The position numbers and the translations under genes were made by a program. The notes beneath the pieces are model-generated. The model saw nothing but the letters and a program-made list of their open reading frames with translations. It was not told the DNA's origin and made no database searches. A DNA stretch of 39,086 nt, taken from Flavobacteriaceae bacterium UBA3179 (lineage in GTDB: Bacteria > Bacteroidota > Bacteroidia > Flavobacteriales > Flavobacteriaceae). The DNA is taken from contig DEXR01000032.1 of the NCBI GenBank assembly GCA_002364245.1, positions 1 to 39,086 on the forward strand. The letters are read 5' to 3'. Shown here one piece after another: positions 15,888-25,022 of the stretch; position 1 is the first letter of the stretch; each line of letters starts with the position of its first letter.

Positions 15888-18800
15888 TTAGTTTTTCTCT
15901 AACCATTTTCGCGCATTTACAAAAGCTTCTAGCCAAGGGGAAACTTCATCAGTGCGATTTTTTGGGTAATGTGCCCAGTTCCAAGGGAAGGTTGAACGCT
16001 CTAAATGTGGCATCATAACCAAATGTCTTCCGGTTTCATCGGTCATCATTGCGGTATTGAAATCACTTCCGTTCGGGTTTGCTGGGAAGGTTTCGTACCC
16101 ATATTTTCCTACGATGTCATACTTGTCTTCGGTAAGTGGAAAACTGAATTTTCCTTCTCCGTGAGCTGCCCAAATACCCAAAGTACTTCCAGCTAAGGAA
16201 GACAGCATTACCGACTTGTTTTCTTGAATAGTTACAGAGGTGAAATTACATTCAAATTTGCCGGTATCGTTGTGCAGCATCTTTGGTTTTTCATCGTGGT
16301 TAGGCGTCATCAAACCAAGCTCAATAAATAATTGGCAACCGTTACAAACTCCCAGTGACAGTGTGTCGTCTTTTGCAAAGAAGTTTTTTAGTGCTTTATT
16401 AGCTTTTTCATTGTATAAAAAGGCTCCAGCCCAACCTTTGGCGCTTCCCAGCACGTCACTGTTTGAGAATCCACCAACAGCGGCAATAAATTTAATATCT
16501 TCTAGTGTTTCACGACCTTCAATTAAATCGGTCATATGCACGTCTTTTACATCAAATCCGGCCAAGTACATAGCATTTGCCATTTCACGTTCACTATTAC
16601 TTCCTTTTTCGCGTAAAATAGCGGCTTTAATTCTCGGTTTTTCTGAAGAGATTTTCGGTAACTTTCCATCAAATTGCTTCGGAAATGTAAACTGAAGCGG
16701 TTGTTTTTTATAATTATGAAAACGTTCTTGCGCTTTAACTTTTCCGCTTTGTTTTTCATCTAATAAATGTGAAGTGGTATACCACACATCGCGCATTTCA
16801 GGAATATTAAAGCTCAACGGATTATCGTTGAATTTAATCTCTAAAGTTTCAGAATCTGTAACCGATCCAATTTTAATAAAATCAACGTTTGCTGAAGTGA
16901 AAGCTTCTTCAATAACTTTATCTTCTGAAGCTTGGATAACCACACCGCAGTTTTCAGAAAACAATACTTTTACTAAATCATCCCCTAATTCTGAAAGATT
17001 TAAATTAGTTCCCAAATTAGTATCGGCAAAACACATTTCCAATAATGTAGTAATCAATCCACCTGAAGCTACATCGTGACCTGCGGTAATTTTTCCTTCA
17101 GAAATTAAGTTTTGAAGGGTGTTGAAAACGGTTTTCACATAGTCAGCGCTTTTAACCGTAGGGACTTCATTACCAACAGTGTTTAAAATTTGCGCAAAGG
17201 ACGAACCGCCTAATTTAAAATCGTCTTGTGAAAGATTGATGTAATAGATGCTTCCGGCATTTTTCTGAAGCACCGGTTCAACTGTTTTCTTAATATCGTT
17301 ACAATGTCCAGCAGCCGAAATAATAACCGTTCCCGGTGAAATAACTTCTTCGTTCTTATATTTCTGCTTCATGGAAAGCGAATCTTTTCCAGTAGGAACG
17401 TTAATACCTAAATCGATTGCAAATTCTGAAACTCCTTGAACCGCTTGATACAAACGCGCATCTTCACCTTCGTTATTACAAGGCCACATCCAGTTGGCAG
17501 AAAGTGACACGCTTTTTAAACCTTCTTCTAATGGAGCCCAAACTATGTTAGTAAGCGCTTCGGTAATAGAGTTACGGGAACCCGCAACAGGATCTACAAG
17601 ACCTGAAATAGGTGAGTGGCCAATAGAGGTTGCAACTCCTTCTTTTCCGTTATAATCTAAAGCCATAACACCGCAATTATTTAAAGGCAATTGTAATGGC
17701 CCAGCACATTGTTGTTTGGCTACTTTTCCGCCTACACAACGGTCCACTTTGTTGGTGAGCCAATCTTTACAGCCTACAGCCTCCAACTGTAAAACTTGTT
17801 CTAAATATCCTTTGATATCGGCAGAAACGTATTCAGGGTTTTTATAATTTCTAGTTACTGTCTTATCTTTTAAAACTGTTTTTGGAGAACTACCAAACAT
17901 ATCGGCTAGTTCAAAATCCATTGGTTTTTCGCCAGTAGTTTTACTTTCGAAAGTAAAGCGGTAATCGCCAGTAACATCACCAACTTCGTACATTGGTGAG
18001 CGCTCTCTATCTGAAACGCGTTTAAGTTTTTCAATGTCTTGACCCCCAATTACAAGCCCCATTCGTTCTTGCGATTCGTTGCCAATAATTTCTTTAGCTG
18101 AAAGTGTAGGGTCACCAACAGGTAATTTATCTAAATCTATCTTACCACCGGTTTCTTCTACCAATTCGCTAAGGCAGTTGAGGTGACCACCTGCTCCGTG
18201 ATCGTGAATAGAAACAATAGGGTTAGCTTCACTTTCTACCATTCCACGAACTGCATTGGCAGCTCTTTTTTGCATTTCGGGATTACTTCTTTGAATGGCG
18301 TTTAATTCAATTCCGCTTTCAAAAGCTCCAGTATCTGCTGAAGAAACTGCAGCTCCGCCCATACCAATACGGTAGTTTTCACCGCCAAGAATAACTACTT
18401 TATCCCCTTTTTTGGGTGTGTCTTTTATGGCTTGATTTGCTTTGCCGTAGCCAACACCTCCAGCAAGCATTATAACTTTATCGAAACCTAACTTACGTGC
18501 TTCTTCTTCGTGCTCAAAGGTTAAAACCGAACCGGCAATTAATGGTTGCCCGAATTTGTTTCCAAAATCTGAAGCTCCATTACTTGCTTTAATCAGAATA
18601 TCCAAGGGTGTTTGGTATAACCAATCACGTTCTTTTACTGCTTTTTCCCAAGGACGGGAATCGTTTAAACGAGAATAGGAAGTCATATACACCGCAGTTC
18701 CGGCTAATGGTAACGATCCTTTTCCGCCTGCTAAGCGATCTCTAATTTCGCCACCACTTCCGGTTGCAGCACCGTTAAAAGGTTCGACCGTAGTAGGAAA

Positions 18801-19559
18801 ATTATGCGTTTCAGCTTTAATGGAAATAACACTGTCAAATTCAGAGTTTTGATAAAAATCAGGCTTATCTGCAGATTTAGGTGCAAACTGTATCGCTTTT
18901 GGGCCTTTTACGAATGCAACATTATCTTTATAAGCCGATACAATGGTATTCGGGTTTTTTTCAGAGGTTTTTTTAATCATTTTAAAAAGAGAAGAAGGCA
19001 TCTCTTTTCCATCAATTTCAAACGTGCCGTTAAAGATTTTATGGCGGCAATGTTCACTGTTTACTTGACTGAACCCGAAAACCTCACTGTCGGTTAATTT
19101 TCGGTTTAATTTAGTAGATAGATTTTCTAAATAAACAACTTCTTCTTTGTTAAGTGCTAAGCCTTCAGCTTCATTAAAAGCAGCAATATCATCAATTTCT
19201 TTAATTGCTTCCGGTTCAATATCGATTGTGAAAATATCTTGATCTAGGTTGTTGTATTTTTGAGACAACATTGGGTCGTACTCAGAAAAATCATCGGTAA
19301 CCTTAGTAAACTCTTCAATACGAAAAATGCCTTCAAGACCCATATTTTGAGTAATCTCTACAGCATTGGTGCTCCATGGTGTAATCATTGCCGCCCTTGG
19401 CCCAATAAAGGTGCCTTTACATTCTTTTAAAGGTTTTAAGGTGGAAGTGCTATCTATTGCAAAAAGCCATTGTAGTTTTTTAATATCTTTTTCTGAAAGG
19501 TTTATCTCAGTTTGAACCGCAAAAGTGATATTGTTTGGAGCAGAAAAATAATGAATCAT
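15888..19559 (-). CDS. purL: Phosphoribosylformylglycinamidine synthase, single-chain PurL
   Basis: This enzyme carries out the fourth step of purine synthesis, converting FGAR to FGAM with glutamine and ATP in the cytoplasm. It is the large form (1223 residues) in which the synthetase and glutaminase are fused. The linker and first AIRS-like half contain SVISIKAETHNFPTTVEPF and GATGSGGEIRD; a second AIRS-like half follows. The glutaminase domain has nucleophile C1072 in GVCNGCQLF and H1133/E1135 in AAHGEGKF. I chose the ATG at 19559 (MIHYFSAPNN). A GTG eleven codons upstream also keeps the frame open, but it abuts the likely -7 promoter element and would not be transcribed. No other purine gene is adjacent. 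Confidence 0.97.
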   Translation of the reverse strand: MIHYFSAPNNITFAVQTEINLSEKDIKKLQWLFAIDSTSTLKPLKECKGTFIGPRAAMITPWSTNAVEITQNMGLEGIFRIEEFTKVTDDFSEYDPMLSQKYNNLDQDIFTIDIEPEAIKEIDDIAAFNEAEGLALNKEEVVYLENLSTKLNRKLTDSEVFGFSQVNSEHCRHKIFNGTFEIDGKEMPSSLFKMIKKTSEKNPNTIVSAYKDNVAFVKGPKAIQFAPKSADKPDFYQNSEFDSVISIKAETHNFPTTVEPFNGAATGSGGEIRDRLAGGKGSLPLAGTAVYMTSYSRLNDSRPWEKAVKERDWLYQTPLDILIKASNGASDFGNKFGQPLIAGSVLTFEHEEEARKLGFDKVIMLAGGVGYGKANQAIKDTPKKGDKVVILGGENYRIGMGGAAVSSADTGAFESGIELNAIQRSNPEMQKRAANAVRGMVESEANPIVSIHDHGAGGHLNCLSELVEETGGKIDLDKLPVGDPTLSAKEIIGNESQERMGLVIGGQDIEKLKRVSDRERSPMYEVGDVTGDYRFTFESKTTGEKPMDFELADMFGSSPKTVLKDKTVTRNYKNPEYVSADIKGYLEQVLQLEAVGCKDWLTNKVDRCVGGKVAKQQCAGPLQLPLNNCGVMALDYNGKEGVATSIGHSPISGLVDPVAGSRNSITEALTNIVWAPLEEGLKSVSLSANWMWPCNNEGEDARLYQAVQGVSEFAIDLGINVPTGKDSLSMKQKYKNEEVISPGTVIISAAGHCNDIKKTVEPVLQKNAGSIYYINLSQDDFKLGGSSFAQILNTVGNEVPTVKSADYVKTVFNTLQNLISEGKITAGHDVASGGLITTLLEMCFADTNLGTNLNLSELGDDLVKVLFSENCGVVIQASEDKVIEEAFTSANVDFIKIGSVTDSETLEIKFNDNPLSFNIPEMRDVWYTTSHLLDEKQSGKVKAQERFHNYKKQPLQFTFPKQFDGKLPKISSEKPRIKAAILREKGSNSEREMANAMYLAGFDVKDVHMTDLIEGRETLEDIKFIAAVGGFSNSDVLGSAKGWAGAFLYNEKANKALKNFFAKDDTLSLGVCNGCQLFIELGLMTPNHDEKPKMLHNDTGKFECNFTSVTIQENKSVMLSSLAGSTLGIWAAHGEGKFSFPLTEDKYDIVGKYGYETFPANPNGSDFNTAMMTDETGRHLVMMPHLERSTFPWNWAHYPKNRTDEVSPWLEAFVNARKWLEKN

Positions 19560-19591
19560 TGTACTGTTGTGTTGTTCTGTTTTAAAAACCA

Positions 19592-19599
19592 CAAATTTA
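19592..19599 (-). promoter_or_regulatory. -7 promoter element of purL
   Basis: The minus strand reads TAAATTTG, an exact TAnnTTTG match, 32 bp before the chosen ATG. No good -33 TTG is seen at the usual distance. Its position rules against the upstream GTG start. Confidence 0.5.
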
Positions 19600-19756
19600 C
19601 AGTAATTCTTGCGAATCTTCGTTACATTTTTAATGTGTTATGCACAGGGTTTTCAACTAAATTTTCACATACCTATTTATTATATTATTGTTACCTTGTG
19701 CAAATACAGTTTTTTGCTATTCAGTAATTTGTATTTTTACCGCATATTTTTATTTT

Positions 19757-21721
19757 ATGAAACATTATTTCTCCCTACTTACACTTATTTTTTTCTTTAC
19801 TTCTTCATTAAATGCCCAAATTGTAATTAATGAGTTTGATACCGATACAGACGGTCAAGATTTTGAAGAGTTTGTTGAGCTGAAATCTGACACACCAAAT
19901 ACAAATTTAGATGATTATGTGTTGGTTTTTTTCAATGGTTCAGAAAGTGGGGCAGACAGTAGTTATTTGGCTTTCGATTTAGACGGTTTTTCGACTGATG
20001 TTAATGGAATACTTACTATTGGAAGCAGTAATGTTTCGCCAGTACCAGAGTTTTTAATTCCACCAGCTATTATTCAAAATGGTGCAGATGCGGTTGCTAT
20101 TTATCAAGGAAGTGCAGACGATTTTCCAGAAGGAACCTTGGCAACCACTACAAATTTAATTGACGCTTTAGCTTATGACACTAACGATGCAGATGATACA
20201 GTTTTGTTAGGCTTATTGGGTTTGACCGAGCAAATTAATGAAGGAGAAAATGGAAATCAAACTACCGAATCTATTCAAAGAAATAACGATGGTAGCTACA
20301 CAGTAACCACGCCAACTCCAGGTGCATTAAATGATGGAAGCGGGGTTGACCTAAACGGAGTTTCATTTACTGTAGATCAACAAGAATATAGCGAAGGGGA
20401 TACCATGACAATTACCTTTACTACGGAAGAAGCTGTGTCGAGTGATTTAAATTTTAACTTTATATTAGAGAACGAAACCTTTACAACCGATGACTACACA
20501 GGAAACACCTCTGTTTTTATTGCTACAGGAACTAATGAGGCAAGTATTCAAATTCAATTTGTAGAAGATGGAATAAATGATGGAGATGAGTTTGCCGAAA
20601 TAGATATACAAACATTACCGCAGGAATTCAATCGACTTACCGATAATGTAGAAGTATTGGTAATAGACTTAGATTTTACAGTTGCTCAATGGGGCACGCC
20701 ATTAGACCCAACATATGGTTTTGTTGAAAGTACAGAGCCAGAAGATTATTACAATTCAATTGGCGGATTGGCAGATAATGAATTGCGGCAAGCGATACAG
20801 GATGTAGTTGCAGATCCCGAAACAGTGCGCACACAAACCTATGCCGACGCCATTGATATTTTAAAAAGTGCCGATCAAAGCCCTGAAAATAGCAACGAAG
20901 TTTGGTTGTTATATACTGAACAATCCCGCCCAAAAATCGACTTTCAAAATTTAGGAGGAAGTAACATAGGTAAATGGAACAGAGAACATACGTATCCCCG
21001 CTCTCGAGGTGGTTTTTATGAACTGGAAGAAGATGAAGTCGCCGATGGAATGAATATTTTCATTGAAACCAATGCAGATTCACTTCGTCACGGAATTTCT
21101 GATGCGCATGGGCTACGTGCAGCAGACGGATCAGAAAACAGTTCAAGAGGAAATCAAGATTATGGTGAATACAACGGGCCCACTGGAAATTTGGGAAGTT
21201 TTAAGGGCGATGTAGCCCGAGCTGTACTTTTTATGGCTGTTCGTTACAACGACCTTGAAGTTGTAAATGGTGACCCCGAAAATACAACAGTAGGTGAGTT
21301 GGGTGATTTGCAGACCTTATTAGAGTGGCACAGAAACGACCCACCCGACGATTTTGAAATGAACCGTAACAATATTGTTTACACTTGGCAAAGAAACAGG
21401 AACCCTTTTATAGACCGCCCTATTTTGGTAGAACATCTATGGGGGAATATGCAGGGTGAAATATATTACCCTCCACTTTCAATTGAAGAAAATAACAGAC
21501 CTGAAATTGTATTGTACCCAAACCCGGTTTCTGAAATACTGAATATTGATGGGGTTTCTGGTAAAACTGAAATAAGTGTCTTTTCAACAGACGGGAAAGA
21601 AGTATTAAACAAAACCATCTTTAAAAACAAAATCCTGAACCTTTCTTTACAATCAGGAGCGTACGTAATGGTTTTGGTAACAGGTGAATACATAAACGTA
21701 AAACACATAATTGTTAAATAG
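19757..21721 (+). CDS. Secreted endonuclease I family nuclease with lamin-tail-like domain, T9SS
   Basis: This 654-residue protein starts at the ATG giving MKHYFSLLTLIFFFTSSLNA, a good signal peptide; an upstream in-frame ATG at 19688 would put an unlikely extension before it. The mature N-terminus IVINEFDTDTDGQDFEEFVE resembles a lamin-tail domain. A Calx-beta-like segment follows (about 200-300), then the endonuclease I (His-Me finger) domain with H411 in WNREHTYPRSRGG, DAHGLRAAD and RNRNPFIDRP. The C-terminus has IVLYPNPVSEILNID and ends HIIVK, a type A sorting signal. It should degrade DNA or RNA outside the cell. A second nuclease of this family lies at 28020-29060, and two paralogous secreted proteins lie between them. 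The lamin-tail and Calx-beta calls are by pattern only. Confidence 0.92.
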   Translation: MKHYFSLLTLIFFFTSSLNAQIVINEFDTDTDGQDFEEFVELKSDTPNTNLDDYVLVFFNGSESGADSSYLAFDLDGFSTDVNGILTIGSSNVSPVPEFLIPPAIIQNGADAVAIYQGSADDFPEGTLATTTNLIDALAYDTNDADDTVLLGLLGLTEQINEGENGNQTTESIQRNNDGSYTVTTPTPGALNDGSGVDLNGVSFTVDQQEYSEGDTMTITFTTEEAVSSDLNFNFILENETFTTDDYTGNTSVFIATGTNEASIQIQFVEDGINDGDEFAEIDIQTLPQEFNRLTDNVEVLVIDLDFTVAQWGTPLDPTYGFVESTEPEDYYNSIGGLADNELRQAIQDVVADPETVRTQTYADAIDILKSADQSPENSNEVWLLYTEQSRPKIDFQNLGGSNIGKWNREHTYPRSRGGFYELEEDEVADGMNIFIETNADSLRHGISDAHGLRAADGSENSSRGNQDYGEYNGPTGNLGSFKGDVARAVLFMAVRYNDLEVVNGDPENTTVGELGDLQTLLEWHRNDPPDDFEMNRNNIVYTWQRNRNPFIDRPILVEHLWGNMQGEIYYPPLSIEENNRPEIVLYPNPVSEILNIDGVSGKTEISVFSTDGKEVLNKTIFKNKILNLSLQSGAYVMVLVTGEYINVKHIIVK

Positions 21722-21925
21722 ATTTTTTTACTTTTTTAAGTTTCTTAATTAAATATAAATACTCAACGAAATTTGTTTTATTCTAAATTCTTGACTATAT
21801 TATGATTAGCAGTGTAAAATTTAACTTAAATCAATTACTCCTACTGATTTAGTGGGTTTTTAAATCCCTTTTTTTATATTATATTGCGAACACTATTAAG
21901 ATTTAACCTTTTTAACTAAAAAAGT

Positions 21926-24844
21926 ATGAAAAAGAACTATTTATTATTAACGCTTAGCTTATTGTGCTTAGCAACCGTATTTGGGCAGGAAAAACTTCCT
22001 CCAGAAGAAATAATATCAGGAACTTTTATTGGTAAAACAATACCTTTAAGAGATTTCCCAACAATACAGCCTGGAGATGTAAGAAGTGAAGCTATAGAGG
22101 TTATGGTTCCTAACGATTCTAGGACACCAATGGAACATGTTGAAACGACTACCGTTATAAACAACTTACAGACTGAGAAAGGTAAAATTCAAACAAGAGA
22201 ACTTGAACAGAATTTTATTGGGGCTTCACAATCTGAATCTGGATTTCTACCACCCGACCCCACTGGAGCAGTAGGTCCAAATCATTATATTCATTCAGTT
22301 AACTCTTTAGTAAAGATTTTTGATAAAAGTGGTAACCTTGAAGTTGGCCCTGTGAGCCTTGGGGCATTTTTGGGTATCAATTCCAATGCCGGTGACCCTA
22401 TAATTCTTTACGATCAATTGGCAGACCGTTGGGTAGTAAGTGAGTTTGGCTCATTGAACAATTCCTTAGCTATTGGTGTTTCTGAAACAAATGATCCAAC
22501 AGGAGCTTATAATGTGTATCAGTATCAATTTAGCGGTTTTCCAGATTACCCAAAATATGGGCTTTGGCATGATGGTTATTATGGTACCGTAAACCTAAAC
22601 GGACAGACTACACAAGCATTTGTCATGGACCGTGATGAAATGTTAGCAGGAGCGGCAAATCCAACTATCCAGATTTTTAACCTGCCACAAATTGTGGTAA
22701 ACCCTAACCAAGTTAAGAGTCCAGGGGCTGTAAGCTTATTGGGGACAGATGTTGATACTTCAGCACCAGGTTATATTGTTTATTTACAGGACGACGGTTG
22801 GACCAGTCAAATAACCTTTGACCATTTAAAGATTTGGGAAATCGATGTGGATTTTGATAATCCTGGCAATTCAACAGTATCACAACCATTGGAACTACCT
22901 ACCGATCCTTTTGATGCAGGTGAACTTTTTGGAAATGGAAACGGAGCCATTCGTCAACCAGGAACTAGTCAACGATTAGCTGGACATGGTGGAATTATTT
23001 CATTCCCAACTCACTATCGATCATTTACAAATCATAATTCATGGTTACTTACCTTTAATACATTTATCGATGCCAATGAAACAGGAGGTATTCGTTGGAT
23101 TGAATTAAGAAATGATGGTACAAACGATTGGTCTATTTTTCAAGAAGGTACCTATTCTATTGCAGATGGTCATAGCCGCTTAATGAGTAGTGCGGCAATG
23201 GATGCTGCTGGTAATATTGCAATGGCATATACAACTGCCAGTGAAAACTTACCGGTTTCCTTACGTTATACAGGGCGGTTTGACGGAGATCCTTTAGGAC
23301 AGATGACCGTAGCTGAAGAAGTAATTATTGATGGTCCAGGTGTGCGAACAAATTCAAATAGATATGGTGATTATTCACATATGTCAATGGATCCTAATAA
23401 CCTTCAGTTCTGGTTTACTTCAGATTATTTTTCTACAAACAACCAATGGAGAACGCAAATTGCCGCTTTTTCTTTAAGTTCAGGTTTTGCTGACGATGTG
23501 GGTGCTATTTCTATTACAGAGCCCAATGACGGTGTTTTAAGTGATGATGAGACGGTAGAAGTTATTATAAGAAACTTCGGTACTGACCCTCAAAGTGGAT
23601 TTCCTTTAGAACTTTCATTGGACGGTAACCTAATTGCGACAGAAATTTATTCAGGAACAATAGCCCCGAATGAAACAGGAACATATACTTTTAACGAGAC
23701 ATTGGACCTTTCAAACCCAACAACAACTTACAGCATTGAAGTTGCGACCGATTTATCAGGTGATGAATTTACAGGTAATGATTCAGTGACTAAAGAAGTG
23801 ACGAATATGCTAGCATCGGATGTTGGAGTTGCAGCTATTACTTCTCCCGAAAGTGGTGTAGCTTTAGGAATGGAAGATGTAATTATCGATATTCAAAATT
23901 TTGGTGCGAACCCACAATCAAATTTTGATGTACAATATACTTTTGATGGTGGAACACCAGTAGTAGAAACTTATACAGGGACTGTAAACTCTGGAGAAAC
24001 CGTTAGTTACGAATTTACCGAAAGAGTTGATTTTAATGAAATTAGAGAATATGAGATTACGGCTACAACAGCATTATCAGGAGATCAAGACGCTTCAAAC
24101 GATGCAGTTACAGTTACTGTAGAAAACCAACTTTGTCAACCAAGTTTAGGTTGTAATTTTGGTGATGGTTTCCAATTAGTTTCCATTGCAGAAATAAACA
24201 ACACTTCTGGTTGTGAAGGGTATGGTGACTTTAGAAATTTAGTAGCCAATTTAGACGTGCCAAGTACAAACGAACTAACTGTTACCACTGGTTATGGTGA
24301 TCAAAATGTTAAGGTGTGGATTGATTTTAACGATGATTATTTCTTTGCCAACAATGAAGTTGTTGTACCTAACTTTGTGATAGCACCTGGTGAAGACGCT
24401 GGTAGCTATACCGAAACCGTTGAACTTGTTATCCCTTCAGGTGCTACAATGGGCGAGCATATAATGAGGGTTAGAAGTAACAGAGGCTCTCCTGTTCCTA
24501 GCGATTGTGAACAAGTAGGAGCTGGTGAAGTAGAAGATTACACAGTGAATGTTGGAGATCTTGGAGTAAATGATTTTAAAATTTCAGATGCTGAACTTAT
24601 CGTTACCACATTAGGTAATAATAAATATGATGTTTCTTTGACAACAGATTATGATAGTGGTGTTTATTTAACTATTTTTAATACACTTGGACAAGAAATA
24701 GCTATGAATAAATCAGTGTCCAAAGAAGGAAATACATATAGAACTTCTTTAGATATGTCCAAAGTATCAAGTGGTGTTTATATCTTAAAAATGGGTGGAA
24801 TTTCCACTACAAGCTATAAAACAGCAAGGATTATTGTTGAATAG
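21926..24844 (+). CDS. Large secreted GEVED/CARDB-like T9SS protein, paralog A
   Basis: This 972-residue protein has a signal peptide (MKKNYLLLTLSLLCLATVFG). A long N-terminal domain to about residue 520 begins with a conserved PPDPTGAVGPNHYIHSVNS block; I do not recognise its fold. Two CARDB-like Ig repeats follow, starting at DVGAIS (about 525) and DVGVAAI (about 632). A GEVED domain with QPSLGCNFGDGF (about 735) ends in GEVEDYTVNV (about 866). The last ~80 residues resemble a sorting domain (FNTLGQEIA, GVYILKMGG, ARIIVE) but lack the usual YPNP motif. The next gene is a full-length paralog with the same domain order. TATATTG at 21880-21886 may be a weak -7 element. Function unknown; adhesion or polymer binding is a guess. 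Confidence 0.88.
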   Translation: MKKNYLLLTLSLLCLATVFGQEKLPPEEIISGTFIGKTIPLRDFPTIQPGDVRSEAIEVMVPNDSRTPMEHVETTTVINNLQTEKGKIQTRELEQNFIGASQSESGFLPPDPTGAVGPNHYIHSVNSLVKIFDKSGNLEVGPVSLGAFLGINSNAGDPIILYDQLADRWVVSEFGSLNNSLAIGVSETNDPTGAYNVYQYQFSGFPDYPKYGLWHDGYYGTVNLNGQTTQAFVMDRDEMLAGAANPTIQIFNLPQIVVNPNQVKSPGAVSLLGTDVDTSAPGYIVYLQDDGWTSQITFDHLKIWEIDVDFDNPGNSTVSQPLELPTDPFDAGELFGNGNGAIRQPGTSQRLAGHGGIISFPTHYRSFTNHNSWLLTFNTFIDANETGGIRWIELRNDGTNDWSIFQEGTYSIADGHSRLMSSAAMDAAGNIAMAYTTASENLPVSLRYTGRFDGDPLGQMTVAEEVIIDGPGVRTNSNRYGDYSHMSMDPNNLQFWFTSDYFSTNNQWRTQIAAFSLSSGFADDVGAISITEPNDGVLSDDETVEVIIRNFGTDPQSGFPLELSLDGNLIATEIYSGTIAPNETGTYTFNETLDLSNPTTTYSIEVATDLSGDEFTGNDSVTKEVTNMLASDVGVAAITSPESGVALGMEDVIIDIQNFGANPQSNFDVQYTFDGGTPVVETYTGTVNSGETVSYEFTERVDFNEIREYEITATTALSGDQDASNDAVTVTVENQLCQPSLGCNFGDGFQLVSIAEINNTSGCEGYGDFRNLVANLDVPSTNELTVTTGYGDQNVKVWIDFNDDYFFANNEVVVPNFVIAPGEDAGSYTETVELVIPSGATMGEHIMRVRSNRGSPVPSDCEQVGAGEVEDYTVNVGDLGVNDFKISDAELIVTTLGNNKYDVSLTTDYDSGVYLTIFNTLGQEIAMNKSVSKEGNTYRTSLDMSKVSSGVYILKMGGISTTSYKTARIIVE

Positions 24845-24871
24845 GTATAATTGTTTACGCTTAATTTTATT

Positions 24872-24904
24872 AAAACCTGCAGAATATTCTGCAGGTTTTT
24901 TTTT
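24872..24904 (+). terminator. Rho-independent terminator after paralog A
   Basis: A fully palindromic stem (AAACCTGCAGAATA and its complement) is followed by a run of T ending at 24904. It lies about 30 bp after the stop codon and separates the two tandem paralogs into distinct transcripts. Confidence 0.9.
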
Positions 24905-24910
24905 GTTAAA

Positions 24911-24936
24911 TAACTACAATTATAAAATTGTAGTTA
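24911..24936. repeat. Perfect 11-bp inverted repeat upstream of paralog B
   Basis: Arms TAACTACAATT and AATTGTAGTTA enclose a four-base loop ATAA. It begins 7 bp after the terminator T-run and lies about 87 bp upstream of the next start codon. There is no T-tract on the plus side, so it is more likely an operator or leader structure than a second terminator. Confidence 0.6.
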
Positions 24937-25022
24937 TCAATATTAAATTACAACTTTTAGAACCTTTAGGCTTTTAATAGTATATTGTAAAAAATTAAGA
25001 ATGTTTAAAAAAAATCAATCGT

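Noticed and set aside
16240..16695. A 151-codon open frame on the plus strand
   Set aside because: It lies wholly antisense within purL, whose glutaminase motifs are intact on the other strand; it has no recognisable domain.
19560..19592. GTG start at 19592 for PurL, 11 residues longer
   Set aside because: The codon abuts the exact -7 element TAAATTTG, and the extra residues are not like the family start; ATG at 19559 is preferred.
21846..21879. Possible terminator after the first endonuclease gene (GATTTA ... TAAATC, then T-run)
   Set aside because: The stem is six AT-rich pairs, the loop is nine bases, and it lies over 120 bp past the stop codon; too weak to annotate.
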